Counted from the first letter of the stretch, positions 1-9,208 are shown. The stretch is 64,000 nt of DNA from Moraxella pluranimalium (GCF_002014825.1 NZ_MUYU01000006.1:305458-369457), one strand, 5' to 3'. Numbers and translations are program-made. The notes: a model not told the origin generated them from the letters alone.

Positions 1-986
1 CCATCAATGGCGTATCACAAACCATCGGCGCATATTATCGCAAAACCAAATACGATGCCAAAAACCTAAGCAACTATGTACTTGACTCATACGGTGGTAA
101 CCTAACCTATGGTTATCCAATTGATGAAAATCAGCGCATCAGTGGTGGTCTTAATCTTGACAGCGTGACTGTTCGTGGTGGTGCGGGCATGGGTTTGAGC
201 AACGTGGCAAGCCTGATTGCAGATGGCGGCACTGCAACCATTGACTCACACGCTTCGTTCGAAAATAAATATAACACTTATAATGCTTTGTTGGGCTGGA
301 GCTATTCAAGTCTTGATCGCCCTGTATTTCCAACAGAGGGTCAAAGCCATAACGTTGATTTGACCTTAGGCTTTGGTGATAAAACCTATCAAAAACTGGT
401 TTATACCGGCAACTATTATCAGCCACTTTACAAAGGCTCAATCTTGCGTGGTTATGCGAAGCTCGGCTATGGTAATAATTTGCCATTTTATGAAAACTTC
501 TATGCCGGTGGCTATGGCTCGGTACGTGGTTATGATCAATCAAGCTTAGGCCCACGTTCTCAGGCATTTGCTCATGTTGCACAAGGTAAGCGAACCGTAG
601 TAGGTGAAGTGGTTGGCGGTAATGCAATAGCAACTTTTGGCGCTGAACTGATTTTACCATTGCCATTTAAAGGGGATTGGACAAGCCAAGTGCGTCCGGT
701 GCTATTTGCCGAAGGTGGTCAAGTATTTGACACAACATCCCTTAAAGATCAATATATTGATGTTAGAAGTTTAAGTTCAACTTTAGCAAATTCAGGAACT
801 TTAACGGATGCAAACTCAGTTGTAAAAGCCATTGAAGCTGATAATGACTTGCGCTACAGTGTTGGTGCTGGGATTACTTGGTATACAGCAATTGGCCCAT
901 TGTCGCTAAGCTATGCCAAACCGCTGGGTAGCAAAGAAGGTGACCAAACAGATAACGTACAATTCCAAATTGGCAGCGTCTTTTAA
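1..986 (+). CDS. bamA: BamA outer-membrane assembly factor, C-terminal part
   Basis: The gene runs in from the left edge and is open in frame from base 3. It encodes the C-terminal beta-barrel of BamA, the Omp85-family core of the machine that inserts beta-barrel proteins into the outer membrane. Visible marks are alternating aromatic barrel strands, the [11 protein letters not shown] stretch (the conserved VRGY/F loop motif) and a terminal strand ending in phenylalanine (QIGSVF), typical of outer-membrane proteins. The POTRA domains lie outside the window. Its stop codon overlaps the lpxD start by one base (taATG), so the two are probably translationally coupled. The bamA-lpxD-fabZ-lpxA order is common in gammaproteobacteria. 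Confidence 0.93.
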   Translation, partial: INGVSQTIGAYYRKTKYDAKNLSNYVLDSYGGNLTYGYPIDENQRISGGLNLDSVTVRGGAGMGLSNVASLIADGGTATIDSHASFENKYNTYNALLGWSYSSLDRPVFPTEGQSHNVDLTLGFGDKTYQKLVYTGNYYQPLYKGSILRGYAKLGYGNNLPFYENFYAGGYGSVRGYDQSSLGPRSQAFAHVAQGKRTVVGEVVGGNAIATFGAELILPLPFKGDWTSQVRPVLFAEGGQVFDTTSLKDQYIDVRSLSSTLANSGTLTDANSVVKAIEADNDLRYSVGAGITWYTAIGPLSLSYAKPLGSKEGDQTDNVQFQIGSVF

Positions 987-2014
987 TGATTGCATTATCT
1001 AAACTGATTGCTGCGATTGGTTGCCGTCAGCCTATCTTGAATCAAGATGGGCTTGACGGTTTTTTGATGGCCGATCCAACATTTGATGGTGTGGCAAGTC
1101 TGAAACTGGCCACACAGCATCAGGTGGCGTTTATTGCACAGGCGAAGTATCTGGATGAGCTTTCGCATACCAACGCAGGCGTAGTGCTGATTTCCCAAAA
1201 ATTTGCCGATGATGCCCAGGCTTGCCTAAGCCCAAACACCATACCTATCATCGTCAAAGATGCGTATTTGGCATATGCCTGTATCAGTACATTATTTGCA
1301 CCACAAACCACGCCTACTATTCACCCAACAGCAGTGATTGCACCATCAGCACAGCTAGGCGAGCAGGTGAGTATTGGTGCTTATGCGGTGATTGGTGAGC
1401 GTGCACAAGTGGCAGATGGTGTGGTTATCGGTGCGCATTGTGTGATTGGTGATGATGTCAGTATTGGCAAAGATAGCGTGCTTGAGCCACACGTGAGCGT
1501 TGCTCATGATTGCCATCTGGGTGAGTGTGTGCGTGTGCATAGTCATGCCAGTATCGGTTCAGAAGGCTTTGGCTTTGCACCAATGATGGGTGCAAGTGGT
1601 GTTGAATGGCAACGTATCGCACAGCTTGGGCGTGTGATGATTGGTAATCATGTACGCATTGGCAGTAATACCTGTATTGATCGTGGTGCGGTTGATGATA
1701 CTATCATTGGCGATCATGTCATCATCGATAACTTGGTGCAAATTGCGCACAATGTACGTATCGGTAGCGGAACAGCGATGGCCGCAAAAGTCGCCATCGC
1801 AGGCAGCACCACCATCGGCAAAAACTGCATCATCGGTGGTGCAACAGGTATCGCAGGTCATCTGAGTATTGCCGATGGCGTCACCATCACAGCGATGACG
1901 ATGGTCATCAGCGATATCAGCGAATCAGGTACATATTCATCAGGTACGGTTGCTATGCCACAAGCCAAATGGCGTCGTGCTGCCGTGCGTTTTCGCCAAT
2001 TGGGTGAAAAATAA
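986..2014 (+). CDS. lpxD: UDP-3-O-acylglucosamine N-acyltransferase LpxD
   Basis: Third step of lipid A synthesis: transfers a hydroxyacyl chain from ACP to UDP-3-O-acyl-glucosamine in the cytoplasm. The 342-residue protein has the N-terminal uridine-binding domain (about residues 1-105) followed by many hexapeptide repeats that build a left-handed beta-helix. The conserved catalytic histidine lies in QIAHNVRIG (about residue 255). Length is usual for the family. The ATG overlaps the bamA stop by one base, and fabZ and lpxA follow on the same strand, as expected for a lipid A operon. Confidence 0.96.
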   Translation: MIALSKLIAAIGCRQPILNQDGLDGFLMADPTFDGVASLKLATQHQVAFIAQAKYLDELSHTNAGVVLISQKFADDAQACLSPNTIPIIVKDAYLAYACISTLFAPQTTPTIHPTAVIAPSAQLGEQVSIGAYAVIGERAQVADGVVIGAHCVIGDDVSIGKDSVLEPHVSVAHDCHLGECVRVHSHASIGSEGFGFAPMMGASGVEWQRIAQLGRVMIGNHVRIGSNTCIDRGAVDDTIIGDHVIIDNLVQIAHNVRIGSGTAMAAKVAIAGSTTIGKNCIIGGATGIAGHLSIADGVTITAMTMVISDISESGTYSSGTVAMPQAKWRRAAVRFRQLGEK

Positions 2015-2044
2015 TCTTATTAAAACATCAACTAGGAAGAATCT

Positions 2045-2572
2045 ATGTCAGTTGCACTTATTGATCACGAATTACTTAGCCAAGCAGACATCGACGCATT
2101 GAGCGAGCGTGGTGTGACTTTGCCACTCAAATACGACCAAATCAAGCACTATTTGCCACATCGTTATCCGTTTATGCTGATTGACCGTGTGACTGCTTGC
2201 CGTCCTGATGAGTGGATTACAGGCTATAAGAACATCAGCATCAACGAAGAGTTGTTCAATGGTCATTTCCCTGACAATCCAATCATGCCGGGCGTATTGA
2301 TGGTTGAGGCGATGGCACAGCTATCGGGTATTTTGGGCTTTATCAGTGCAGGTCAGACGTCTGAAAGTGGCTATTTGTACCTGTTCGCTGGTGTGGATAA
2401 GGTGCGTTTCAAAAAGCTGGTTACACCTGGTGATCAATTGGTGATTCGCTCAAAAGCGATTATGAACAAGCGTGATATTTATAAATTTGAATGTACAGCG
2501 CACGTTGATGGTCAGCTTGCGTGTAGTGCTGAGATTATGATTGCTCGTCAAAAGGTAGATGGTATTTCTTAA
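2045..2572 (+). CDS. fabZ: 3-hydroxyacyl-ACP dehydratase FabZ
   Basis: Dehydrates beta-hydroxyacyl-ACP in type II fatty-acid elongation. Its substrate pool is shared with LpxA and LpxD, which is why it sits between them. The 175-residue hot-dog-fold protein shows HRYPFMLIDRV and the GHFPDNPIMPGVLMVEAMAQ motif, with His74 and Glu88 as the expected catalytic pair. An N-terminal extension of about 28 residues precedes the core and makes it slightly longer than the roughly 150-residue E. coli enzyme. The start ATG at 2045 is preceded by AGGAAG. Confidence 0.95.
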   Translation: MSVALIDHELLSQADIDALSERGVTLPLKYDQIKHYLPHRYPFMLIDRVTACRPDEWITGYKNISINEELFNGHFPDNPIMPGVLMVEAMAQLSGILGFISAGQTSESGYLYLFAGVDKVRFKKLVTPGDQLVIRSKAIMNKRDIYKFECTAHVDGQLACSAEIMIARQKVDGIS

Positions 2573-2620
2573 CTTATTGATTATCAAAGAAATTACATCG
2601 AATACTATTTGAGGGAATTT

Positions 2621-3394
2621 ATGTCTATTCATCCAACAGCAATCATTGACCCAACAGCAATCATTCACGAGACAGCGCAAATTGGGCCATATTGCATCAT
2701 CGGCAAAAATGCCAAAATCGGTGCACATACCGTATTACGCCGTCATGTCATCATTGGCGAAAATACCACCATTGGCGAGCATAATGATATTTATCAATTT
2801 GCAAGCGTTGGCGAGAATCCGCAGGATCTCAAATACGCAGGCGAAGAAACATTTCTAGAAGTCGGTGATTATAACCGTATCCGTGAATCTTGTACCATTC
2901 ATCGTGGCACGGCGCAGGCAGGCGGCTTGACCAAGATTGGTAGTCACAATCTATTCATGGTCAATGTGCATATTGCGCATGACTGCATGATTGGTGATTA
3001 TAATGTGCTGGCTAATAATGTCGGCGTGGCAGGACATAGCCATATCGGTAACTATGTCATCATCGGTGGTCAGTCGGGCATCCATCAGTTCTGCCGTATT
3101 GATGACTACAGCATGATCGGCGGTGCTAGCCTAATCCTAAAAGATGTCGCAGCGTTTGTTACCGTCTCGGGTAATCCTGCCAAGACACATGGTCTGAACA
3201 AAGAAGGTATGCGCCGCAAAGGGTGGTCAGCTGAGACCATCAAGGCGATCGATCAGGCGTATCGTGTGGTGTTCCGCTCGGGACTACTGCGTGATGAGGC
3301 GGTGGCACAGCTTGAGGCGATGGTTGCAGACGAGCCAAAAATTCAGCTACTAATCAATTCAATCAAAAACAGCGAGCGTGGTTTGATACGCTAA
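2621..3394 (+). CDS. lpxA: UDP-N-acetylglucosamine acyltransferase LpxA
   Basis: First committed step of lipid A synthesis: adds a 3-hydroxyacyl chain from ACP to UDP-GlcNAc. The 257-residue protein begins with hexapeptide repeats (left-handed beta-helix). It carries the conserved VHIAHDC segment with His117 and His120, of which the latter matches the catalytic His125 of E. coli, and ends in a helical C-terminal domain. I chose ATG 2621 (MSIHPTAIIDP) because a GAGG ribosome site lies seven bases upstream; the in-frame TTG at 2609 is less likely. Last gene of the lipid A cluster, followed by an intrinsic terminator. Confidence 0.96.
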   Translation: MSIHPTAIIDPTAIIHETAQIGPYCIIGKNAKIGAHTVLRRHVIIGENTTIGEHNDIYQFASVGENPQDLKYAGEETFLEVGDYNRIRESCTIHRGTAQAGGLTKIGSHNLFMVNVHIAHDCMIGDYNVLANNVGVAGHSHIGNYVIIGGQSGIHQFCRIDDYSMIGGASLILKDVAAFVTVSGNPAKTHGLNKEGMRRKGWSAETIKAIDQAYRVVFRSGLLRDEAVAQLEAMVADEPKIQLLINSIKNSERGLIR

Positions 3395-3425
3395 TTGCAT
3401 ACTGTGCCTGTATTAATTTTATCAA

Positions 3426-3458
3426 AGTCCATAATTGTAAATATTATGGGCTTTTTTT
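3426..3458 (+). terminator. Intrinsic terminator after lpxA
   Basis: A 10-bp stem (AGTCCATAAT with ATTATGGGCT, one G-U pair) around a 7-base loop is followed by seven T residues. It lies 31 bases after the lpxA stop and closes the lipid A operon. The remaining sequence to the next gene at 3677 is AT-rich and holds no gene I can support. Confidence 0.85.
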
Positions 3459-3676
3459 ACATTAAAAAATTGACTTTTTATGTTTCTTAATTCAAACTAT
3501 TATTCTAGGTTTTGTAAACCCAGTGATTTATAAACATTTTTTATATTTATAAAAACTTAATGGAATAAATCAAGGGTCTAAAACACTAAGACAATAGGGC
3601 GTCGCATTTCTTGGAGGAATACAAGAAACGAACGCAGGATGTGTATTTGCACGATTTGAATTAACTTGGAGGGCTT

Positions 3677-5164
3677 ATGTCGGCACAACGTGAAAGTTGG
3701 TCAGCACGCTCTGGCTTTATTATGGCGGCCATTGGTTCGGCTGTCGGTTTGGGCAACATTTGGCGTTTCCCGTATGTATCATACGAGAACGGCGGTGGTG
3801 CTTTCTTTATTCCTTATTTGATTGCATTGGCAACGGCGGGTTTCCCGTTGCTATTCTTGGATTATGTGGTTGGTCAACGTTACAAAGGTGCGCCACCGAC
3901 AGCCTATCGCCGTATGGTCAAATCAGCTGAAGGTATCGGCTGGTGGCAAGTGGCGGTTTGTACCATTATCGGTATCTACTATGCGTCAGTACTGAGCTGG
4001 GCAGGTAGCTATACTTTGTTTGCCTTTGATCAAAGCTGGGGTGAGGATACCGAAGGTTTCTTCTTTAACACCTATCTACAAAACGCCAGCGAGATGACGC
4101 TGAGCTACTCATCTGAGCTATTGATTGGCTTGGTGGTGGTATGGGCGATTGTCCTGTTCATCATGTACGGCGGTATCAAAAAAGGCGTTGAGCTATCGAA
4201 CAAAATCTTCATTCCGCTACTTGTGGTGATGTTTGCGATTTTGGTTGGCCGTGCGGTGACATTGCCAGGTGCGACTTTGGGTCTGGACACTTTCTTTGCC
4301 CCAAACTGGGAGAAAATGGCTGATCCAAAAGTGTGGCTCGCCGCTTATGGCCATGTATTTTTCTCAATGTCGATCGGCTTTGGTATTATGGTGACCTATG
4401 CCTCATACCTAAAGCGCAATGCTAACTTGACAGGTTCTGGTTTGGTGGTTGGTTTTGCCAACTCAAGCTTTGAGCTATTGGCAGGTATTGGCATTTTCTC
4501 AGTGCTTGGCTTTATGGCGCAGGCATCGGGTGTACCAGTTGCCGATGTGGTCAAAGGCGGTATCGGTCTTGCGTTTATCGCATTCCCAAAAATCATCTCA
4601 ACCATGGGTGATGCAGGCTACATCGTTGGCATCTTATTCTTTGCGTCATTGACCGTAGCAGGTATCACATCGATGGTATCGATCCTACAAGTGCCAATCT
4701 CAGCGGTTCAAGACAAATTCGGCTGGTCAAAAAACAAGTCAGTGACTATCGTTGGTCTAGGCTCTGCGATCATCTCAATTGCTATGTTCGGCACCAAAAA
4801 CGCCATCACCTTTGTTGACATCATCGATAACTTTGCCAACAACATCGGCATCGTGCTAGGTGCGATCTTGTCAATCATCTGGGTAACCTGGCTAAACCGT
4901 GGTCTACTGCCTAAGCTTATCAACCACATCAATGCCATCTCAAGCGTAAAAGTCGGCTTTGTGTGGACATTTATGCTGACTGTGGTGACACCACTGGTGC
5001 TGATCGTTACACTAGCATTGTCATTGCAATCACTGTTCAAAGAAGGCTATGGCAGCTATCCAACTGATGTGCTGTTTACTTATGGTTGGAGCGTGGTGAT
5101 TATCTGTGCGATTGTCGCTTTGCTATTGCCAAACATCAAAGGACATAAGTCTCACGAAGAATAA
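3677..5164 (+). CDS. NSS-family sodium-dependent amino-acid transporter (MetP-like)
   Basis: An inner-membrane Na+-coupled symporter of the neurotransmitter:sodium symporter (SLC6/LeuT) family, 495 residues with about 11-12 membrane segments. TM1 shows the family signature GSAVGLGNIWRFPY near residue 20. The substrate cannot be read from sequence. However, the 42-residue MetS-like protein encoded nine bases downstream recalls the MetPS methionine/alanine importer described in Corynebacterium, so methionine or another small neutral amino acid is a reasonable guess. The start is preceded by GGAGGG. Substrate assignment is inference. Confidence 0.88.
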   Translation: MSAQRESWSARSGFIMAAIGSAVGLGNIWRFPYVSYENGGGAFFIPYLIALATAGFPLLFLDYVVGQRYKGAPPTAYRRMVKSAEGIGWWQVAVCTIIGIYYASVLSWAGSYTLFAFDQSWGEDTEGFFFNTYLQNASEMTLSYSSELLIGLVVVWAIVLFIMYGGIKKGVELSNKIFIPLLVVMFAILVGRAVTLPGATLGLDTFFAPNWEKMADPKVWLAAYGHVFFSMSIGFGIMVTYASYLKRNANLTGSGLVVGFANSSFELLAGIGIFSVLGFMAQASGVPVADVVKGGIGLAFIAFPKIISTMGDAGYIVGILFFASLTVAGITSMVSILQVPISAVQDKFGWSKNKSVTIVGLGSAIISIAMFGTKNAITFVDIIDNFANNIGIVLGAILSIIWVTWLNRGLLPKLINHINAISSVKVGFVWTFMLTVVTPLVLIVTLALSLQSLFKEGYGSYPTDVLFTYGWSVVIICAIVALLLPNIKGHKSHEE

Positions 5165-5173
5165 GGAGTGATT

Positions 5174-5302
5174 ATGGGTACGACAGCATTAATCGTCATG
5201 TTAGTTGCGATGATTGCGATTTGGGGTGGATTGATTTTATCATCCGTCCATCTGATCAAGCATCCTGACATTGATATGGATAAAGTCCCTGCAGATCATT
5301 AA
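5174..5302 (+). CDS. MetS-like small subunit of the NSS transporter
   Basis: A 42-codon reading frame starting at ATG 5174, with an excellent AAGGAG ribosome site overlapping the end of the transporter gene. The product has a short N-terminus, one hydrophobic helix (about residues 4-26, ALIVMLVAMIAIWGGLIL) and the polar tail HLIKHPDIDMDKVPADH. Length, single helix and position directly after an NSS transporter match the putative methionine/alanine importer small-subunit family, whose founding member MetS is needed for transport by MetP. It is too short for routine ORF cut-offs. A terminator follows immediately, so the two genes form a closed operon. Confidence 0.85.
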   Translation: MGTTALIVMLVAMIAIWGGLILSSVHLIKHPDIDMDKVPADH

Positions 5303-5316
5303 TCTGATGATTTGCC

Positions 5317-5352
5317 AAAAACACGCCAAGCACTCGTTTGGCGTGTTTTGTT
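5317..5352 (+). terminator. Intrinsic terminator after the MetPS-like operon
   Basis: A perfect 12-bp stem (AAAACACGCCAA with TTGGCGTGTTTT) around an 8-base loop, with the T-run forming part of the 3' arm. It lies 14 bases after the small-subunit stop codon. Confidence 0.88.
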
Positions 5353-5438
5353 ATGTGTAATAACATAAATTGTATAGATGAAATTTGATAAAAATACCAA
5401 AAAATAGAACACTGACTATTTATTTCACTGTCATCTAG

Positions 5439-5471
5439 TGGTAAAATCAAGCTAATTTACAAGTGTAAATT
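5439..5471 (+). promoter_or_regulatory. Candidate promoter and operator of the CoA-transferase gene
   Basis: An extended -10 element (TGG followed by TAAAAT at 5442-5447) lies about 82 bases before the CoA-transferase start. Just downstream is a perfect inverted repeat, AATTTAC (5454-5460) and GTAAATT (5465-5471), separated by four bases and placed near the expected transcription start. That suits a repressor site. No good -35 hexamer is visible and the binding protein is unknown. Confidence 0.4.
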
Positions 5472-5528
5472 CATTTGCGATGTAAAAAACCGCATTGCTG
5501 GAATAACATAACTTAAGAGGATAAAACT

Positions 5529-7055
5529 ATGTCTATCGATCGTATTCGCCACGCAGGTCTGCGTGACAAAGTGATGAGCGCTGAGCAAGCTGCTGAGTTC
5601 GTCCAAAATGGCATGAACCTTGCCATCACAGGCTTTACAGGTGCAGGCTACCCAAAAGCACTACCAACTGCAATTGCGAACAAAGCCAAAGCAGCACATG
5701 AGCGTGGCGAGCAGTTCAGCATCGGTATGGTGACAGGTGCATCAACTGCTCCTGAGTGTGATGGCGTACTAGCCGAAGCCAATGCGGTACATTTCCGCTC
5801 ACCATTCCAATCAGATCCAACACTTCGTAACAGCATCAACGCAGGCCGTACTGCTTATCAAGATATGCACCTATCGCACGTTGAGCAACAAATGCGTCAA
5901 GGTTTCTACGGTCAGTTTGACATCGCGATCATCGAAGCATCAGGCATCACCGAAGAAGGTCATATCATCCCTGCAATGGGTATCGGTCATGCGGTTGAAG
6001 CCATCAAATGTGCTAAGCATGTCATCATCGAAGTCAACGCTGCCCAAAATGCTGGCCTAGAAGGTATGCATGATGTCTATGGCGAAGTCGGTCTGCCACC
6101 ACATCGTAAGCCAATCCCATTGGTTGGTGCATTTGACCGTATTGGTACGCCATATATCGAGTGCGCTGCTGACAAAGTAATCGCTATCGTATTGACCAAT
6201 GGCGGTGACCGTAACTCAAAATTCGCCGACCCTGATGATGTCTCAATGCGTATCGCAGCACAAATCATCGATTTCCTTGATCATGAAGTCAAGGCAGGTC
6301 GCCTACCAAAGAGCCTATTGCCACTACAATCAGGTGTGGGTAACGTCGCCAACGCTGTGATGGCGGGTCTATTGGATGCGCCATTTGAAGATCTAACCGG
6401 CTACACCGAAGTACTACAAGATGGTATGTTGGATCTAATCTTGGCAGGCAAGATGAAGCACGCTTCGGCGACTGCATTGTCATTTAGCCCAGATGCGCTA
6501 CAACGCTTCAATGACAACATTGAGTTCTTGCGTGATAAGCTAATCCTACGCCCAATGGAAATCAGCAACAACCCAGAAATCATCCGCCGTCTAGGTATCA
6601 TCGGTATGAATGCAATGATCGAAGCGGACATCTATGGTAATGTGAACTCAACGCATGTCATGGGTACTAAGATGATGAACGGTATCGGTGGCTCAGGCGA
6701 CTTTACCCGTAACGGCTTCTTCTCGTTCTATGTCAGCCCATCAACTGCCAAAGGCGGTGCAATCTCATCAATCGTACCAATGGTCAGCCACCACGACCAC
6801 ACTGAGCATGATGTGATGTTCATCGTGACCGAACAAGGTATGGCAGACTTGCGTGGTAAGTCACCAAAACAGCGTGCTAAGCTAATCATCGAGAACTGCT
6901 CACACCCTGACTATCGTGATATGCTGCGTGACTACTATGATCGCGCTTTGGCAGTGAGTGAGAAAGCAGGCGGCATCCACACGCCACACATCTTGCTTGA
7001 AGCACTATCATGGCACCAACGCTTCGTTGAAACTGGTGATATGCGTATCAAATAA
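5529..7055 (+). CDS. Acetyl-CoA hydrolase / succinate:acetate CoA-transferase family
   Basis: A class I CoA-transferase of 508 residues in the AarC/ScpC/YgfH group. These enzymes move CoA between succinyl-CoA and acetate (or propionyl-CoA and succinate) through a glutamyl-CoA thioester. The sequence shows the GVGNVANAV glycine-rich segment and YTEVLQDG, whose glutamate falls exactly at residue 294, the position of the catalytic Glu294 of Acetobacter AarC. The C-terminal half carries GSGDFTRNG. It stands alone between two terminators. A role in acetate or propionate handling around the TCA cycle is likely; the exact acyl substrate cannot be decided from sequence. Confidence 0.9.
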   Translation: MSIDRIRHAGLRDKVMSAEQAAEFVQNGMNLAITGFTGAGYPKALPTAIANKAKAAHERGEQFSIGMVTGASTAPECDGVLAEANAVHFRSPFQSDPTLRNSINAGRTAYQDMHLSHVEQQMRQGFYGQFDIAIIEASGITEEGHIIPAMGIGHAVEAIKCAKHVIIEVNAAQNAGLEGMHDVYGEVGLPPHRKPIPLVGAFDRIGTPYIECAADKVIAIVLTNGGDRNSKFADPDDVSMRIAAQIIDFLDHEVKAGRLPKSLLPLQSGVGNVANAVMAGLLDAPFEDLTGYTEVLQDGMLDLILAGKMKHASATALSFSPDALQRFNDNIEFLRDKLILRPMEISNNPEIIRRLGIIGMNAMIEADIYGNVNSTHVMGTKMMNGIGGSGDFTRNGFFSFYVSPSTAKGGAISSIVPMVSHHDHTEHDVMFIVTEQGMADLRGKSPKQRAKLIIENCSHPDYRDMLRDYYDRALAVSEKAGGIHTPHILLEALSWHQRFVETGDMRIK

Positions 7056-7075
7056 TCAATTTGATGGCTCAAGCC

Positions 7076-7106
7076 AAAACCGCTCGATTGTTCGGGCGGT
7101 TTTTTT
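7076..7106 (+). terminator. Intrinsic terminator, copy 1 of a duplicated hairpin
   Basis: A 10-bp stem (AAACCGCTCG with CGGGCGGTTT, one G-U pair) around ATTGTT, followed by a T-run. It ends the CoA-transferase transcript. Nearly the same hairpin recurs at 7803-7832 after the next gene. Confidence 0.88.
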
Positions 7107-7249
7107 GTTGACTGATGAACTGTCTAGTACTGATTGTAACCTTGAGTAATTAATAAAAAAACTAGTTGTATGAATATCACTTGTATTTCTTTTAATAACT
7201 TATTAAAATAAAATTATCTTTTATAATTGGTTCTGGTTTTGGAGATATT

Positions 7250-7708
7250 ATGAAAATTCTCAAATATGCGATGATTTTTGGTGCTTTGGTTTTAACGACA
7301 AATTCAGCATTTGCAGCTACTAAGCCTATTCCGAAAGCAATGCAAGGTAAGTGGGTGGGATATTGGAGTGAAACCTTAACTCAAAAGCAAATCAGGCAGT
7401 TATGCATCCATGGCGAAGGAATAGGTGAGTCGGGTTCGCCCGAGGATAATGGTATTTGGATCATAACCCTAAAGAATCGTTCAATTGATGTGGGTGCACC
7501 AGCTAGTGGCGGTGTGTATAAGCCAATTCGTTACTCCAAATATTCAGCTACCAGTTTTCGGGCTATTTTTAAAACTGAAATGTGGTCTGAAGGTAATCTA
7601 TATCATGAAACTGAGGATGCTAGCTTTACAGTTGTTAAAAATAAATTGTATTTTAAGCGTTATGAGAATGGTTCAACTTATACAAATATGTTGTATAGAT
7701 GCCCTTAA
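7250..7708 (+). CDS. Hypothetical secreted protein
   Basis: I do not recognise this 152-residue protein. It has a clear Sec signal peptide (MKILKYAMIFGALVL, cleavage probably after SAFA, near residue 22) and a mature part of about 130 residues rich in beta-prone and aromatic residues, with GKWVGYWSE near its start and two cysteines (about residue 51 and next to the C-terminus) that could form a disulfide. The start is supported by GGAG upstream. The gene is AT-richer than its neighbours and sits alone between two almost identical terminators, which suggests insertion as a unit. A small periplasmic beta-barrel (lipocalin-like) fold is possible but unproven. Confidence 0.7.
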   Translation: MKILKYAMIFGALVLTTNSAFAATKPIPKAMQGKWVGYWSETLTQKQIRQLCIHGEGIGESGSPEDNGIWIITLKNRSIDVGAPASGGVYKPIRYSKYSATSFRAIFKTEMWSEGNLYHETEDASFTVVKNKLYFKRYENGSTYTNMLYRCP

Positions 7709-7802
7709 TGGGACATACTTACCAACAAAATTACAAACCTAGTTTATAAAGGCGATTGTTTGTCTTATCGGATAAGTTTGTAGCTATCTAAGCACTAATC
7801 AC

Positions 7803-7832
7803 AACCGCTCGAATTGTTCGGGCGGTTTTTTT
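7803..7832 (+). terminator. Intrinsic terminator, copy 2 of a duplicated hairpin
   Basis: An ACCGCTCG / CGGGCGGT stem around AATTGTT, then seven T residues. It differs from the hairpin at 7076 by a single inserted A over about 33 bases. It ends the transcript of the secreted orphan gene. Confidence 0.88.
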
Positions 7833-7839
7833 GTGCTAC

Positions 7840-7871
7840 AAAAAACAGAGCAAGTGGATTGCTTGCCCTGT
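7840..7871 (-). terminator. Intrinsic terminator of metY
   Basis: Read on the minus strand, a 10-bp stem (ACAGGGCAAG with CTTGCTCTGT, one G-U pair) is followed by six T residues. It lies about 24 bases after the metY stop codon. Confidence 0.8.
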
Positions 7872-7894
7872 CTGTGCTGCTTAAGTTTTAAGAT

Positions 7895-9172
7895 TTACAC
7901 TTTTTCAAGTGCTTGTGTCAAATCAGCAATCAAATCATCAATATGCTCAATGCCCACTGACAGACGCACCATGTCTTCGCTGACACCAGCGGATTTGAGC
8001 TCATCGGCATTGAGCTGACGATGCGTGGTGGTCGCAGGATGGCAAGCAAGGCTTTTGGCATCGCCGATATTAACGAGACGGGTGAATAATTGCAAGGCAT
8101 CAATAAAGCGTGTGCCACCATCACGACCATCTTTGACCCCAAAGGATAAGATACCTGATGGTTTACCGCCAAGATACTTGGCCGCTAGCTCATGCTGTGG
8201 ATGGCTTGGCAGTCCTGCATAATTGACCCAGTTTACCTTGGGATGATTTTGTAAAAATTCAGCCACCTTTTGGGCGTTATAGGTGTGTCGCTCCATGCGT
8301 AGGTTTAAGGTTTCTAAGCCTTGCAAAATCAAAAACGCATTCATCGGGCTAATCGCCGCCCCTGTATTACGAAGTGGCACGACACGAGCACGAGCGATAT
8401 AGGCAGCTTCGCCTAAGGCTTCAACATAATTGACACCGTGATAGCTTGGGTCAGGGGTGTTCAAGGATTTGAAGCGTTCTGGATAATCGCCCCAAGGAAA
8501 TTTGCCACTATCCACAATAATACCGCCAATGCTGGTACCATGACCGCCGATATACTTGGTCAAAGAATGCACCACAATATCCGCCCCATGCTCAAAGGGC
8601 TTGAGTAGGGCAGGCGTGGCAACCGTATTATCCACGATGACAGGCACGCCAAATTCATGAGCGATGGCACTCACCGCCTGTAAATCAATGATATTGCCCA
8701 ATGGATTGCCGATGGATTCTACAAAGACTAGCTTAGTTTTGTCATCAATCTTGTGGCGTAGCTCATCAGGATTGTTGCCATCAAAGAATTTAACTTCAAT
8801 GCCTTGTTTTGGCAAGGTGTGGGCAAATAGATTGTAAGTGCCGCCATACAGCTGAGAGACTGAGACGATATTGTCACCTGCTTCGGCGATGGTCTGAATG
8901 GCATAAGTAATCGCCGCCATGCCTGATGCCAATGCCAAGCCACCAATACCGCCTTCAAGTGCCGCCACTCGTGCTTCTAGCACGGCGGTGGTGGGGTTCA
9001 TGATGCGGGTATAGATATTGCCCTGTACCTTTAAATCAAACAAATCCGCCCCGTGCTGAGTATCATCAAAGGAATACGAAGTCGTCTGATAAATCGGCAC
9101 GGCAACGGCTTTGGTGGTCGGTTCTGGGCTGTAGCCTGCGTGAATGGCTAGGGTTTCATCTTTGTAGCTCAT
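7895..9172 (-). CDS. metY: O-acetylhomoserine sulfhydrylase (Cys/Met metabolism PLP enzyme)
   Basis: A 425-residue enzyme of the Cys/Met-metabolism PLP family. It makes homocysteine from O-acetylhomoserine and sulfide, the direct sulfhydrylation route to methionine. Visible motifs are the N-terminal ETLAIHAG, the PLP-binding Lys206 in HSLTKYIGGHG, and SLGCHP-type C-terminal context (SLACHPATTTH). The start ATG 9172 has GGAG upstream, and a good sigma70-type promoter lies further upstream. The length of about 425 residues separates it from the shorter MetB/MetZ type. The sulfide it consumes can come from the cysI/cysG sulfite-reduction genes at 42.5-46.1 kb. Confidence 0.92.
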   Translation of the reverse strand: MSYKDETLAIHAGYSPEPTTKAVAVPIYQTTSYSFDDTQHGADLFDLKVQGNIYTRIMNPTTAVLEARVAALEGGIGGLALASGMAAITYAIQTIAEAGDNIVSVSQLYGGTYNLFAHTLPKQGIEVKFFDGNNPDELRHKIDDKTKLVFVESIGNPLGNIIDLQAVSAIAHEFGVPVIVDNTVATPALLKPFEHGADIVVHSLTKYIGGHGTSIGGIIVDSGKFPWGDYPERFKSLNTPDPSYHGVNYVEALGEAAYIARARVVPLRNTGAAISPMNAFLILQGLETLNLRMERHTYNAQKVAEFLQNHPKVNWVNYAGLPSHPQHELAAKYLGGKPSGILSFGVKDGRDGGTRFIDALQLFTRLVNIGDAKSLACHPATTTHRQLNADELKSAGVSEDMVRLSVGIEHIDDLIADLTQALEKV

Positions 9173-9208
9173 GAGTGTTACTCCATAACATTGAATAAAT
9201 TTTAAGCA

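Noticed and set aside
151..666. 171-codon frame on the minus strand across bamA
   Set aside because: Antisense shadow of the barrel-coding sequence, with His/Ser-rich composition and no ribosome site.
3639..3659. Mini-ORF MCICTI before the NSS transporter, like a leader peptide
   Set aside because: It has AGG upstream and two cysteines, but six codons are easily due to chance and no alternative hairpins or terminator accompany it.
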